A DNA stretch of 64,000 nt from Brevibacillus aydinogluensis (GTDB lineage: Bacteria; Bacillota; Bacilli; Brevibacillales; Brevibacillaceae): assembly GCF_031954365.1 (NCBI RefSeq), contig NZ_JAUSVZ010000002.1; one strand, 5' to 3'. Positions 8,843-16,573 of the stretch are shown here, piece by piece. Below the pieces are notes generated by a model. The model searched no databases. It had not been told where the DNA came from and worked only from the letters and a program-made list of their open reading frames with translations. Position 1 is the stretch's first letter, and the number at the start of each line of letters is the position of its first letter. The position numbers were made by a program, and so were the translations under genes.

Positions 8843-9337
8843 TTATTCCGCCATCAGAGCGGACGTCGTGGAATCTGCCTGCTCGAGATCGTCCCATGCC
8901 CCGTTATCCAGCATCTCCAACTGGGCTTCGAGCAGCGTGCGGAAGCGCATCCGATAGACAGAGGCGCGCTTTTTCAACTCTTCGATCTCGATGGCGATCT
9001 TGCGGGATTTCGCCAGTGCTTCATTGACGATTCGGTCGGCGTTTTTCTCCGCTTCTTTCAGGATCAACTGCGCTTCCTTGCGGGCGTTGGCCTTGACATC
9101 CTCGGCCGTCTCCTGAGCCACAAGGATGGATTTGCTCAGGTTCTCCTCCATGCTCTTGTAGTGTTCCACCCGCTCGTTCAGCATGGCGACACGCTCTTCC
9201 AGTTCCTTTTTTTCCTTTATCAGGAGTTCGAAGTCCTTGATCACCTGATCGAGGAACTCGTTCACTTCGTCAATGTTGTAACCGCGAAAACCCGTGCTGA
9301 ATTCCTTATTGTGTATGTCCAATGGCGTTAAAGGCAC
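8843..9337 (-). CDS. divIVA: DivIVA, septum- and pole-targeting coiled-coil protein
   Basis: A 164-residue DivIVA. The N-terminal membrane-curvature binding domain is recognisable from PLTPLDIHNKEFSTGFRGYN followed by DEVNEFLDQVIKDFE (about residues 2-37), including the conserved Phe and Arg of the FRGY loop. The rest is coiled coil (about residues 40-140), with a second helical segment near the end. DivIVA marks negatively curved membrane at septa and poles and recruits Min proteins and, in sporulation, chromosome-anchoring factors. The start is GTG with GAGGGG upstream. It sits last in the ylm group, as in other Bacilli, 94 bases after ylmH. Confidence 0.96.
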   Translation of the reverse strand: MPLTPLDIHNKEFSTGFRGYNIDEVNEFLDQVIKDFELLIKEKKELEERVAMLNERVEHYKSMEENLSKSILVAQETAEDVKANARKEAQLILKEAEKNADRIVNEALAKSRKIAIEIEELKKRASVYRMRFRTLLEAQLEMLDNGAWDDLEQADSTTSALMAE

Positions 9338-9431
9338 ATGAACCCCTCACTTTTTCCGGTAATCGTACCCAAATTCTTCGACAGGTTTATCCGCATTTCC
9401 TGCCGGAATTTGCAAAATTATTGAGCCCGTC

Positions 9432-10205
9432 TCAGGTGAGTCGCCCGACGATCATGCGCAGCCGTCCGCTGCGCGTCGGCCCGGACACGTCCAGCAGCTT
9501 GAACCGTCCAAACCCCGCCAGCGACACCATGTCGCCAGGCTCCAGCAGATGCGACGGGTCGTCCACCACTTTCCAGTTGACTTTCAGTTTGCCCGCCCGG
9601 ATCGGGACCAACGCCTTTGCCCGCGACAGGTTGTACACCTCGCCGATGACCGCGTCGACACGCGGCGACGGAACCGTGATCACCTTTTCCGCATACCGGG
9701 GAGCGGGCGGCTGAAACGACTCCCAGTCCACCCGCTCAAATTGGACTGGCGTCCGGTGTATATGGGTCACCTGCGAACAGATGAAATCGGCTACCTCGTC
9801 TGCGATGACGACATGGATCGCCTCTTCGGCCACGAGCATGTCGCCAAATTTCTCCCGCTTCAGCCCCACGTTCAACAGCGCCCCCATCACATCCCTATGC
9901 TCCAATGTATGGAAGCGCTGGTCAGCGGAAATCCGCAGCAGGGCCAGGCGGTAGTCCTGCGGTTCGGGCACGATGTAATCGGGATGGAGCAGCACGCGCA
10001 CCCGCTCCGCTCCGTCGTAGCCTCCGCTGGCCGAGACGGACACGTCACTTACCTGCGAGGTCAGGCTCTGCATGATCGCAAGCTGCCTCGGGTCCAGAAA
10101 ATCAGTAAGGCGCATGGCCTGCTTCCGCTCTGTCAGCGTCAGCATCTCCAGCGCCCGTTCCGCAAAGGGACGTTCTTCTTTTCGAAAATGATCAAACACG
10201 CTCAT
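9432..10205 (-). CDS. ylmH: YlmH, S4-domain RNA-binding protein
   Basis: A 257-residue protein starting MSVFDHFRKEERPF. The N-terminal and middle parts match the YlmH family (LTDFLDPRQLAI; GGYDGAERVRVLLHP), and a C-terminal S4 RNA-binding domain covers about residues 180-245 (KLKVNWKVVDDPSHLLEPGD...SLAGFGRFKL). The family is known from Bacillus division clusters and acts on the ribosome-associated RNA side; I claim only RNA binding. The ATG at 10205 has GAGGTG upstream; the open frame extends further but without a site. It follows ylmG by 13 bases. Confidence 0.93.
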   Translation of the reverse strand: MSVFDHFRKEERPFAERALEMLTLTERKQAMRLTDFLDPRQLAIMQSLTSQVSDVSVSASGGYDGAERVRVLLHPDYIVPEPQDYRLALLRISADQRFHTLEHRDVMGALLNVGLKREKFGDMLVAEEAIHVVIADEVADFICSQVTHIHRTPVQFERVDWESFQPPAPRYAEKVITVPSPRVDAVIGEVYNLSRAKALVPIRAGKLKVNWKVVDDPSHLLEPGDMVSLAGFGRFKLLDVSGPTRSGRLRMIVGRLT

Positions 10206-10218
10206 GCCGTCACGCACC

Positions 10219-10488
10219 TCACAGCAGCAGTTGCTGCAGGATCGCATTCAGGCCCCTGTGGGCGAAGTTGAGTGCGATCAGCGCCACGATTGGCGAGATA
10301 TCGATAAAGCCGAGCGGCGGGATAAAGCGGCGAAATGGCGCCAGATACGGCTCCACCAACCGCTCCAGCAGTTGACCAATGGGCGTTTCCCGCATCTGCG
10401 GCACCCACGACATGAGCACGTAGGCAATGACCATGAATTGATAAATGGTAAAAGCGTAATACACAATGGTAAAAATGGCCGTTGTCAT
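10219..10488 (-). CDS. ylmG: YggT family small membrane protein (YlmG)
   Basis: An 89-residue protein with two hydrophobic segments (about residues 5-27 and 61-82) joined by the family loop WVPQMRETPIGQLLERLVEPYLAPFRRFIPP. YggT proteins occur beside sepF in Gram-positive bacteria, cyanobacteria and plastids, and are implicated in membrane or division processes. The gene lies between sepF and ylmH with short spacing, in the normal ylm order. Confidence 0.95.
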   Translation of the reverse strand: MTTAIFTIVYYAFTIYQFMVIAYVLMSWVPQMRETPIGQLLERLVEPYLAPFRRFIPPLGFIDISPIVALIALNFAHRGLNAILQQLLL

Positions 10489-10513
10489 TCACTCACCCTT
10501 TTGCTAGGTTCTC

Positions 10514-10939
10514 TTACTCTTCGACGACACTGGAGATCGTCCCCTGAATGTCGACGTGATCCGGCGTGCAGACAAAGATGTAGTCGCCCACCTTTTGAAT
10601 GTCACCGTTCAGCGCGTAGACCGTTCCGCTCAAAAAATCGACGATGCGCTTCGCCTGTTCCTTATCCACCCGCTGCAGGTTGACGACGACCGGCCGGCGG
10701 TGACGGAGGTTGTCAGCGATGTCCTGCGCGTCGCTGTAATGTCGTGGTTCACATAAAACCAACCGAATGCCCTCCTTTTCCCGAGCCTGAAACGGCACCA
10801 CGTTGTTGGCGCGAGGCGCCGGCTGCCGTTTGGTGAAAGACTCCCGCTCCTGCTCTTCACGCTCCTCTTCCACCGTCTCTTCAATGTATTCTTCGTTATC
10901 CAATCCAAAGAACCCCATGATCTTGTTCATTACGCCCAT
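10514..10939 (-). CDS. sepF: SepF, FtsZ-bundling membrane anchor
   Basis: A 141-residue protein. It begins MGVMNKIMGFFGLDNEE, an amphipathic helix that binds membrane, followed by an acidic linker (about residues 15-60) and the SepF core (VVPFQ; LVLCEPRHYSDAQDIADNLRHRRPVVVNLQRVD), which makes rings and bundles FtsZ filaments by its C-terminal peptide. FtsZ in this window ends with the matching DIPAFLRNR. The start at 10939 is chosen over an ATG nine bases upstream because AGGAGG touches that upstream ATG and is six bases from this one. It is cotranscribed with ylmE and ylmG. Confidence 0.96.
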   Translation of the reverse strand: MGVMNKIMGFFGLDNEEYIEETVEEEREEQERESFTKRQPAPRANNVVPFQAREKEGIRLVLCEPRHYSDAQDIADNLRHRRPVVVNLQRVDKEQAKRIVDFLSGTVYALNGDIQKVGDYIFVCTPDHVDIQGTISSVVEE

Positions 10940-10968
10940 GGCCATCCTCCTCTCGTGCAGCGTTGCGG

Positions 10969-11667
10969 TCATTCCGGCTTAACCAGGACCGAACCAAGCC
11001 GGACATATGTCGCTCCTTCTTCAATCGCCACTTCAAAATCGTTGGACATGCCCATCGACAGCTCTTCGATTGCAGCGTGCGGAAAGTTCCAGCCGTTGAT
11101 CCGTTCTTTCCATTCCCGCAGGCCGCGGAATACGGGTCGCGCCTCCTCGGGATTTTCGACAAAAGGCGCCATGGTCATCAATCCGACGATCTTTATATGA
11201 TTCATATTACTGGTTTCCTGCAAAAAAGCCAATACATCATTGGGACTAAGCCCAAATTTTGTCTCTTCTCCAGAGATATTGAGCTGCAGAAAACAGGAAA
11301 CGACACGGTCCAGCGCTTCCCCGCGCTTGTTCAGCTCCCGGGCCAGCGACAGCCTGTCCAACGAGTGGATGTGTGCAAATTTGCCCACGACGTCTTTTAC
11401 CTTGTTGGTCTGCAGATGGCCGATGAAATGCCACGTCCCCAGGTGGCCGTAGCGCTCGAATTTGGGCAGTGCATCCTGCACGCGGTTTTCCCCGATATGC
11501 TCCACCCCGATGGCCAACAAATCGCCGATCGCGTCGGCGTCGACGTACTTGGTGACGGCGATGACTTTCACCTCTTCCCGCTTCCGGTTGGCTCGATCGC
11601 AGGCGGCCGCGATGCGCTCTTCGACGGCTGCCAGCCTCGCTTTCAGCATTTCCCTCTCTCTCGTCAC
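10969..11667 (-). CDS. ylmE: YggS/YlmE family pyridoxal phosphate homeostasis protein
   Basis: A 232-residue single-domain PLP protein with an alanine-racemase-like TIM barrel. The PLP lysine is in AVTKYVDADAI (about residue 39) and the conserved GENRVQ, WHFIGHLQTNK and GEETKFG blocks are present. It buffers free PLP and affects amino acid and vitamin B6 balance. The annotated start is GTG at 11667, overlapping the stop of pgeF (GTGA), which suggests translational coupling. An ATG 18 bases further in, behind GAGAGGG, is an alternative. Confidence 0.95.
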   Translation of the reverse strand: MTREREMLKARLAAVEERIAAACDRANRKREEVKVIAVTKYVDADAIGDLLAIGVEHIGENRVQDALPKFERYGHLGTWHFIGHLQTNKVKDVVGKFAHIHSLDRLSLARELNKRGEALDRVVSCFLQLNISGEETKFGLSPNDVLAFLQETSNMNHIKIVGLMTMAPFVENPEEARPVFRGLREWKERINGWNFPHAAIEELSMGMSNDFEVAIEEGATYVRLGSVLVKPE

Positions 11668-12512
11668 GATTCGTTCACAGCTCCTTTTTCAGACTCTCTC
11701 CATCCGATAAACGATGCCATCCGGCCCGTTTTCCCCGCCTCCCTGCGGTGAGAGAAAAACAGGTCGGTCCGGCAGCTTGTACACCATCCCGTCCGCAGCA
11801 CGCGCTCTGGCGCAACGCCGCATTCCGCCAAAATCTCCGTGTTCAGACGAGGCAGATCCAGCATGTATCGGCCGTTTTCCCGGGGCGTCACGGCGTCTTC
11901 CCAGCGAGCAGCCGCCGTCCGTACCCGTTCCATGATTCGCTCGTCCACTTCATAGCAGCAGCCGCCGATGGCAGGACCGATCGCCACCAGCAGCTCCTCC
12001 GCCCTGCTGCCGTAGTGACTTTCAAACGCCCGCACCATTTCCTCGGCAATACGCGCCACCGTCCCCTTCCAGCCGGCGTGGGCCAAGCCGATCGCCCGCG
12101 ACACCGGGTCGAGGAAAAACAGCGGCACGCAGTCGGCATAAAAGGACGTGAGCAGCACGCCCGGCTGATTCGTATGCAGGCCGTCTGTCGCCGGAATGAC
12201 GTCGTCCAGGCTCTCCCTGCCCGCTCCCATGGATTGGGCGGTCACCTGGCAGACCCGGCTGCCGTGCACCTGATCCGCGCACGTCCAGGCTTCAAACGAC
12301 ATGCCCAGTTCCGCTGCCAGCTTGCGCCGGTTGGCCACCACACGGTTCGGGTCGTCTCCCACGTGCAGGCCCATGTTAAAAGAGTGGTACGCTCCTTCGC
12401 TCACTCCGCCGTTTCTGAGGGTAAACCCGGCCGCCAAGCCGGGAAAGCGCTCTTCCCACTCGCGCAGATGCAGCAGCGCGCCGCCCTCTCTGCCAACAAA
12501 CGGTTCGTTCAT
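11664..12512 (-). CDS. pgeF: PgeF (YlmD), multicopper-type purine nucleosidase / peptidoglycan editing factor
   Basis: A 282-residue DUF152 protein. Family motifs are CADQVHGSRV (about residues 74-83), LAHAGWKGTVARI (about 143-155) and AIGPAIGGCCYEVDE (about 176-190), providing the two His and Cys of the metal site. Members have been shown to act on purine nucleosides, and in E. coli to remove wrong residues from wall precursors. The ATG at 12512 follows GGAAGG; the frame is open further upstream, but that part overlaps ylmC. A terminator-like hairpin between ylmC and this gene may reduce read-through. Confidence 0.93.
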   Translation of the reverse strand: MNEPFVGREGGALLHLREWEERFPGLAAGFTLRNGGVSEGAYHSFNMGLHVGDDPNRVVANRRKLAAELGMSFEAWTCADQVHGSRVCQVTAQSMGAGRESLDDVIPATDGLHTNQPGVLLTSFYADCVPLFFLDPVSRAIGLAHAGWKGTVARIAEEMVRAFESHYGSRAEELLVAIGPAIGGCCYEVDERIMERVRTAAARWEDAVTPRENGRYMLDLPRLNTEILAECGVAPERVLRTGWCTSCRTDLFFSHRREAGKTGRMASFIGWRESEKGAVNES

Positions 12513-12551
12513 GTTGTCACCTTCCTTATATGGCTTATGATACCACAGCCC

Positions 12552-12582
12552 AAAAGAAAAGAAAGGCTCTCTCGCCTTTCTT
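12552..12582 (-). terminator. Intrinsic terminator after ylmC
   Basis: On the minus strand a perfect 9-pair stem AAGAAAGGC/GCCTTTCTT with a 6-base loop is followed by TTCTTTT. The first two bases of the stem are part of the ylmC stop codon, and the pgeF start is 40 bases downstream. Confidence 0.75.
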
Positions 12583-12865
12583 ACGCCCGGTATTCGTCTT
12601 CCCCGCCGGTTTTTGCCTCTACCCGCATCGACTCCTCCAGGCGAACCAACACGACGTCCTTGCCGATCTTGATGATGTTGCGCCAGGGAATCACGTAGTC
12701 GTTGCCCGCCGAAAAAAACCCGAGGAATTTGCCCGGTCCGGGGACGACAATCGCCTCCACCCGCCCGTGGCGCAGGTCTATCTCCAGATCGGATATCTGC
12801 CCCAGCCGCTTGCCATCCAAAATGTTCACCACTTCTTTGGTCTGGAAATCCGAGATTTTGACCAT
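12581..12865 (-). CDS. ylmC: YlmC/YmxH family PRC-barrel sporulation protein
   Basis: A 94-residue PRC-barrel protein (KISDFQTKEVVNILDGKRLG...DLEIDLRHGRVEAIVVPG). It is found beside sigG in many spore formers and annotated as a YlmC/YmxH sporulation protein; the biochemical role is unknown. It lies between sigG and pgeF, separated from sigG by a terminator, so it probably has its own promoter, which I could not identify. Confidence 0.93.
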   Translation of the reverse strand: MVKISDFQTKEVVNILDGKRLGQISDLEIDLRHGRVEAIVVPGPGKFLGFFSAGNDYVIPWRNIIKIGKDVVLVRLEESMRVEAKTGGEDEYRA

Positions 12866-13040
12866 TTTTCCTCACCTACTTTTTCTCCGTTAGTTCAAGT
12901 ATATGAACGGGCAGACAAATATGCCCCGGGGAGCGGTGAAAGATTGGACCGGCGTCACGGCGCGTCGATTGCAGAGTCCCATCACGACTTGTAAATTTCA
13001 CAACTTTCAGACTGTTTCAGTCGCCGAGCAGCTTATACAG

Positions 13041-13075
13041 AAACAAAAGCCTCCGACGCTGATGGCATGGAGGCT
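13041..13075 (-). terminator. Intrinsic terminator of sigG
   Basis: On the minus strand AGCCTCC...GGAGGCT (7 pairs, 14-base loop) is followed by TTTGTTT. It starts 17 bases past the sigG stop. Confidence 0.7.
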
Positions 13076-13091
13076 GCTGATGATAAACCCA

Positions 13092-13871
13092 TTACGATTG
13101 CACGTGTTTTTGCATGTGGGCGATGGCCGCTTTTTCCAACCGGGAGACCTGTGCTTGGGAAATGCCGATCTCCTCCGCCACTTCCATCTGCGTCTTGCCT
13201 TCGTAGAACCGCATGGAGAGAATCATCTTCTCCCGTTCGCCCAGCCGCTGCATGCCCTCGCGCAGGGCGATTTCTTCCACCCAGTTGGCATCCCTGTTCT
13301 TCTCGTCGCTGATCTGGTCCATCACGTAGATGGGATCGCCGCCATCCTGATAGATCGGTTCAAACAGCGAGACCGGGTCCTGAATGGCGTCCAGCGCAAA
13401 CACGATGTCTTCCTTGGGCACGTTCAATTCCTGGGAAATCTCCGTGATGGTGGGTTCCCGCGAATGCTTGTTGGTCAGATTGTCCCGCACCTGAAGCGCC
13501 TTGTACGCGATATCCCTTAGGGACCGCGACACGCGGATCGGGTTGTTGTCCCGCAGGTAGCGGCGAATCTCCCCGATGATCATCGGCACGGCGTACGTGG
13601 AAAATTTCACGTTTTGGCCGAGGTCAAAGTTGTCGATGGCCTTCATCAGGCCGATGCAGCCCACCTGAAACAGGTCATCCACGTACTCGCCCCGGTTGTT
13701 GAAGCGCTGAATGACGCTCAGCACCAGCCGCAGGTTTCCATTGACCAGTTTCTCCCGCGCTGCCAGTTCGCCGTTCTGCAGGCGTTCGAACAGCTCCCTC
13801 ATCTCTTTGTTGGTAAGCACCGGAAGCTTTGAAGTGTCCACCCCGCAAATCTCTACCTTGTTGCGCGTCAC
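13092..13871 (-). CDS. sigG: RNA polymerase sporulation sigma factor SigG
   Basis: A 259-residue sigma-70 family factor that drives late forespore transcription. It opens with RNKVEICGVDTSKLPVLTN, the typical SigG N-terminus, then region 2 (LFQVGCIGLMKAIDNFDLGQNVKFSTYAVPMI, about residues 65-97), region 3 and region 4 with the HTH QMEVAEEIGISQAQVSRLEK (about 227-246). The start is GTG behind GAGGAGGG. It follows sigE, from which it is separated by 207 bases with a terminator, as expected for a gene that also has its own forespore promoter; I could not confidently place that promoter. Confidence 0.98.
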   Translation of the reverse strand: MTRNKVEICGVDTSKLPVLTNKEMRELFERLQNGELAAREKLVNGNLRLVLSVIQRFNNRGEYVDDLFQVGCIGLMKAIDNFDLGQNVKFSTYAVPMIIGEIRRYLRDNNPIRVSRSLRDIAYKALQVRDNLTNKHSREPTITEISQELNVPKEDIVFALDAIQDPVSLFEPIYQDGGDPIYVMDQISDEKNRDANWVEEIALREGMQRLGEREKMILSMRFYEGKTQMEVAEEIGISQAQVSRLEKAAIAHMQKHVQS

Positions 13872-13945
13872 GTCTTACCCTCCTCGAAGCAAGAAAGTTC
13901 CCAACCCGGTTGTCTTGAAAGGCCGCGTACCGACGCATCGCCGGA

Positions 13946-13971
13946 TGAAAGAAAACTCGGCGAAGGCCGAG
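13946..13971 (-). terminator. Short hairpin/terminator between sigE and sigG
   Basis: On the minus strand CTCGGC CTTC GCCGAG is followed by TTTTCTTT. A 6-pair GC stem with a tetraloop and a short T-run; likely partial termination after sigE. Confidence 0.6.
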
Positions 13972-14078
13972 CTTTGCGGCGAGAGCGAGCCGTGTATAGG
14001 CGGTTTTACGAGCAAGTGGCGTTGCCACTCTCTGGCACGGTTTAGGAACAGTATCTCCTTCGATTGGGAAATTATGCG

Positions 14079-14801
14079 CTACACCATTTTGTTGAATTCT
14101 TTTCGCAACCGTTTTATAATTCGCTTTTCCAGACGGGAAATGTACGACTGGGAGATGCCCAACAGATCGGCGACGTCCTTTTGCGTCTTCTCTTCTTCTC
14201 CCGACAATCCGAAGCGCAGCTCCATGATGATGCGTTCTCTCTCTGTCAGCTTATCCAGCGCTTTTTTCAGCAGCTTGCGGTCCACCTGGTCTTCGATGTT
14301 CTTGTAAATGGTGTCGTTGTCCGTCCCCAACACGTCGGAGAGCAAGAGTTCGTTGCCGTCCCAGTCGATGTTGAGCGGTTCGTCGAACGACACTTCCGAG
14401 CGAATCTTGTTGTTCCGCCTGAGGTACATGAGAATTTCGTTTTCGATGCAGCGGGAAGCGTAGGTGGCCAGCTTGATGTTTTTCTCCGGATCAAACGTAT
14501 TGACCGCCTTGATCAAGCCGATCGTCCCAATGCTGACCAGATCCTCGATGTTGATCCCCGTGTTCTCAAATTTGCGGGCGATGTACACGACAAGCCGCAG
14601 GTTGCGTTCGATCAGCATGCTGCGCACGGCGGGATCGCCGGACGGCAGCCGGCTCAGGAGAATCTCTTCTTCTTCTCTGGTCAGCGGCGGCGGCAGGGCT
14701 TCACTTCCCCCTATGTAGTAGATCTCTTCGGCGCGTGCACCAATCCACAGCAGGAAACGGTACCAGAGCAATTGGAGTTGCAGGCGAAGTTTCACATACA
14801 T
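14079..14801 (-). CDS. sigE: Pro-sigma-E, mother-cell sporulation sigma factor
   Basis: A 240-residue sigma-70 family factor. The first roughly 27 residues (MYVKLRLQLQLLWYRFLLWIG...) form the amphipathic, membrane-bound pro-sequence that SpoIIGA removes. Region 2 reads LVSIGTIGLIKAVNTFDPEKNIKLATYASRCIENE (about residues 88-122) and region 4 ends with KDVADLLGISQSYISRLEKRIIKRLRKEF. The length fits pro-SigE. It starts 2 bases after the stop of spoIIGA and is cotranscribed with it, with AGGAGGG upstream. Active SigE directs early mother-cell genes. Confidence 0.98.
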   Translation of the reverse strand: MYVKLRLQLQLLWYRFLLWIGARAEEIYYIGGSEALPPPLTREEEEILLSRLPSGDPAVRSMLIERNLRLVVYIARKFENTGINIEDLVSIGTIGLIKAVNTFDPEKNIKLATYASRCIENEILMYLRRNNKIRSEVSFDEPLNIDWDGNELLLSDVLGTDNDTIYKNIEDQVDRKLLKKALDKLTERERIIMELRFGLSGEEEKTQKDVADLLGISQSYISRLEKRIIKRLRKEFNKMV

Positions 14802-14802
14802 A

Positions 14803-15762
14803 CTAGCCCTCCTGTTCGCGTAAGGGAGTTAGGTTTTGGTCATCGCTTTGTATGATGGCGGGGTGCACGATGGCTTGATACCGGCCGTCGGCGGCCAACG
14901 GGATCGGATTGAGACCGATCAGCACCTTCCTGGCAAGGTAGCGGGCGCCATTTTGCACGACAATTACTTCGTCCGGCTTGACGGCGAGCAGAAAATCCAT
15001 CCCTCGGGACACGCTGCGGTAGGGAATCAGCCGTAGCCGCGACTGCCATTCGGCGGGCACCTGCTCGAAGACCCCGTCCAGGTTTTCCCATGCCGTTGGG
15101 CTGCCGATCCGCTGACGAAGCGAAGCCGGCAGGATATGGGCAACCAGTTCGCTCTCCACAATCATCACCGGCTGGCGGGTAATCGGTTCGTGGAGTTGGT
15201 TGCCAGTGTCCACCAGTCCGCGACAGACGACGCTTTCCCCTGCGATCGTCACCGTCACCTCGGCGAGGAACGCCTCGATCCGTCGCGGCTCTTGAACGGC
15301 ATGGTAGCTCTTCCGGCTGAGGACAAAGACGAGGGAAAACCCCATGGCGAGAACGCCCAGCGTCGGTTTGAACCCGACACCGAAGCCGTCACTGTGGAGA
15401 GTCACCAACCCGTTCAAGATCTCGTTGTGTGAGGCAAGGAAATACTGCAGGCCAAACACCCCGCCGCCGAAGATGAAGGCCACGAAGTAGAAAATGGCGA
15501 GATTGTGCAGAAAGGCTCGCAGTCTTCGATTGCCAAACGCGATCCACAGCATGAGAACGGAAAACAACAGCTTCACGGTCCACTGGTACATCGAGGCGAA
15601 GGAAGGGAGAAAGAAAAACGCCAGGTACATCGACCCGAACAGAGAAGCAAGCAGGATCCTCCACCATATAACCCGCTCTTTGCGAAAATAGGCCGTAAAC
15701 CAGAGCAGCAAGGTATCAATGGCCACATTCAGGAGTAAAATGATATCAAGATAGACGATCAT
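14803..15762 (-). CDS. spoIIGA: SpoIIGA, membrane aspartic protease processing pro-sigma-E
   Basis: A 319-residue protein. The N-terminal half has about five membrane segments (MIVYLDIILLLNVAIDTLLLWF ... VFGLQYFLA; VLAMGFSLVFVLS). The C-terminal half is a cytoplasmic aspartic protease domain with the DTGN motif (GLVDTGNQLHEP, about residues 184-195) as in other SpoIIGA proteins, which work as dimers. It receives the SpoIIR signal from the forespore and cleaves pro-SigE, encoded directly downstream. The upstream promoter region has a wide-spaced SigA-like signal. Confidence 0.96.
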   Translation of the reverse strand: MIVYLDIILLLNVAIDTLLLWFTAYFRKERVIWWRILLASLFGSMYLAFFFLPSFASMYQWTVKLLFSVLMLWIAFGNRRLRAFLHNLAIFYFVAFIFGGGVFGLQYFLASHNEILNGLVTLHSDGFGVGFKPTLGVLAMGFSLVFVLSRKSYHAVQEPRRIEAFLAEVTVTIAGESVVCRGLVDTGNQLHEPITRQPVMIVESELVAHILPASLRQRIGSPTAWENLDGVFEQVPAEWQSRLRLIPYRSVSRGMDFLLAVKPDEVIVVQNGARYLARKVLIGLNPIPLAADGRYQAIVHPAIIQSDDQNLTPLREQEG

Positions 15763-15789
15763 CTGCCTTCACCCCCGCCCGGCAAAGAC

Positions 15790-15822
15790 AGTATATATCA
15801 ATGTGTATGTAAAGTCTGTCAA
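15790..15822 (-). promoter_or_regulatory. Probable Spo0A-controlled spoIIG promoter
   Basis: On the minus strand TTGACA (15817-15822) and TATACT (15790-15795) are 21 bases apart. In B. subtilis the spoIIG promoter has a perfect -35 separated by about 22 bases from its -10, and needs Spo0A~P. The sequence GGTCAAGAATTGACAG overlapping the -35 resembles 0A boxes only loosely. Closer but worse -10 alternatives (TATATA at 19 bases, GATATA at 17) exist. Confidence 0.55.
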
Positions 15823-15906
15823 TTCTTGACCGTGTTTTTTCGGATTTTTTGTAGAAGGGACCAGGCGGGGGCTGAGGGCAATTTCGTGCGGGGCACAACC
15901 CCTAAA

Positions 15907-15950
15907 ATAAAACGAAAGGGCTGTCGTCACGATGTGTACGACAGCCCTTT
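15907..15950 (-). terminator. Intrinsic terminator after cobU
   Basis: On the minus strand AAAGGGCTGTCG/CGACAGCCCTTT (12 pairs) is followed by CGTTTTATTTT. The stem begins 14 bases past the cobU stop. Confidence 0.85.
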
Positions 15951-15963
15951 ATTGTTTTGATCG

Positions 15964-16530
15964 TCACGGGCGAAAGGCGCGCGATTTCAGCTCCACCGGA
16001 ATGCCTGCTGTCACCAGAAACACCTGCTCGCTCGCTTCCGCCACCCGCTGATTCATGATGCCGGCCGCATCCCGGAACATCCTGCCAAGCGGATTGTCGG
16101 GAACGATGCCGTACCCCACTTCGTTGGAGACCAGCATGATCGTCCCCGGAAACGACCGCAGCACGTCCACCAGTTCGTCCACCTTTTCCAGCGTACGCTC
16201 CATCGGCTGCTCCTGTTCAAATTTCAAGAGCCAATTGGACAGCCAGAGTGTCAGGCAATCGACCAGGACCACGCGCTCGCCCGAGCCGATCGCCGGTTCA
16301 AAGGAGAGCCCGCGCAAAAAGCCGGCAAGGTCGTACGGTATCTCATGCGTCTCCCACGAAAAGGGCGACTGCTCGCGGCGCTGACGATGGCGGCGTACCC
16401 GCTCCCGCAGTTCCTCGTCAAAAACGGGGGATGTGGCGATGTACACGCCTTGTACCCCGAGACGGGCCGCGTACGTTTCCGCAAACGTGCTCTTGCCGCT
16501 CCGCGCACCGCCTGTAACCAGCACGATCAT
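15964..16530 (-). CDS. cobU: CobU: adenosylcobinamide kinase / adenosylcobinamide-phosphate guanylyltransferase
   Basis: A 188-residue RecA-like P-loop enzyme. The Walker A motif VTGGARSGKST is at about residues 5-15 and VLVDCLTLWLSNWL (about 86-99) is a CobU block. It phosphorylates and then guanylates adenosylcobinamide, so salvaged corrinoid can enter the last steps of B12 synthesis. The start at 16530 is preferred because AGGAGG is eight bases away, while the next upstream ATG is only two bases from it. No cobS, cobT or cobC is in the window. It follows an ABC importer operon of the BtuFCD/FepBDC type, which supports corrinoid import as that operon's role. Confidence 0.92.
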   Translation of the reverse strand: MIVLVTGGARSGKSTFAETYAARLGVQGVYIATSPVFDEELRERVRRHRQRREQSPFSWETHEIPYDLAGFLRGLSFEPAIGSGERVVLVDCLTLWLSNWLLKFEQEQPMERTLEKVDELVDVLRSFPGTIMLVSNEVGYGIVPDNPLGRMFRDAAGIMNQRVAEASEQVFLVTAGIPVELKSRAFRP

Positions 16531-16573
16531 GCCCATTTCCTCCTCTCGTATCCGACACGCCGACGACACACTG

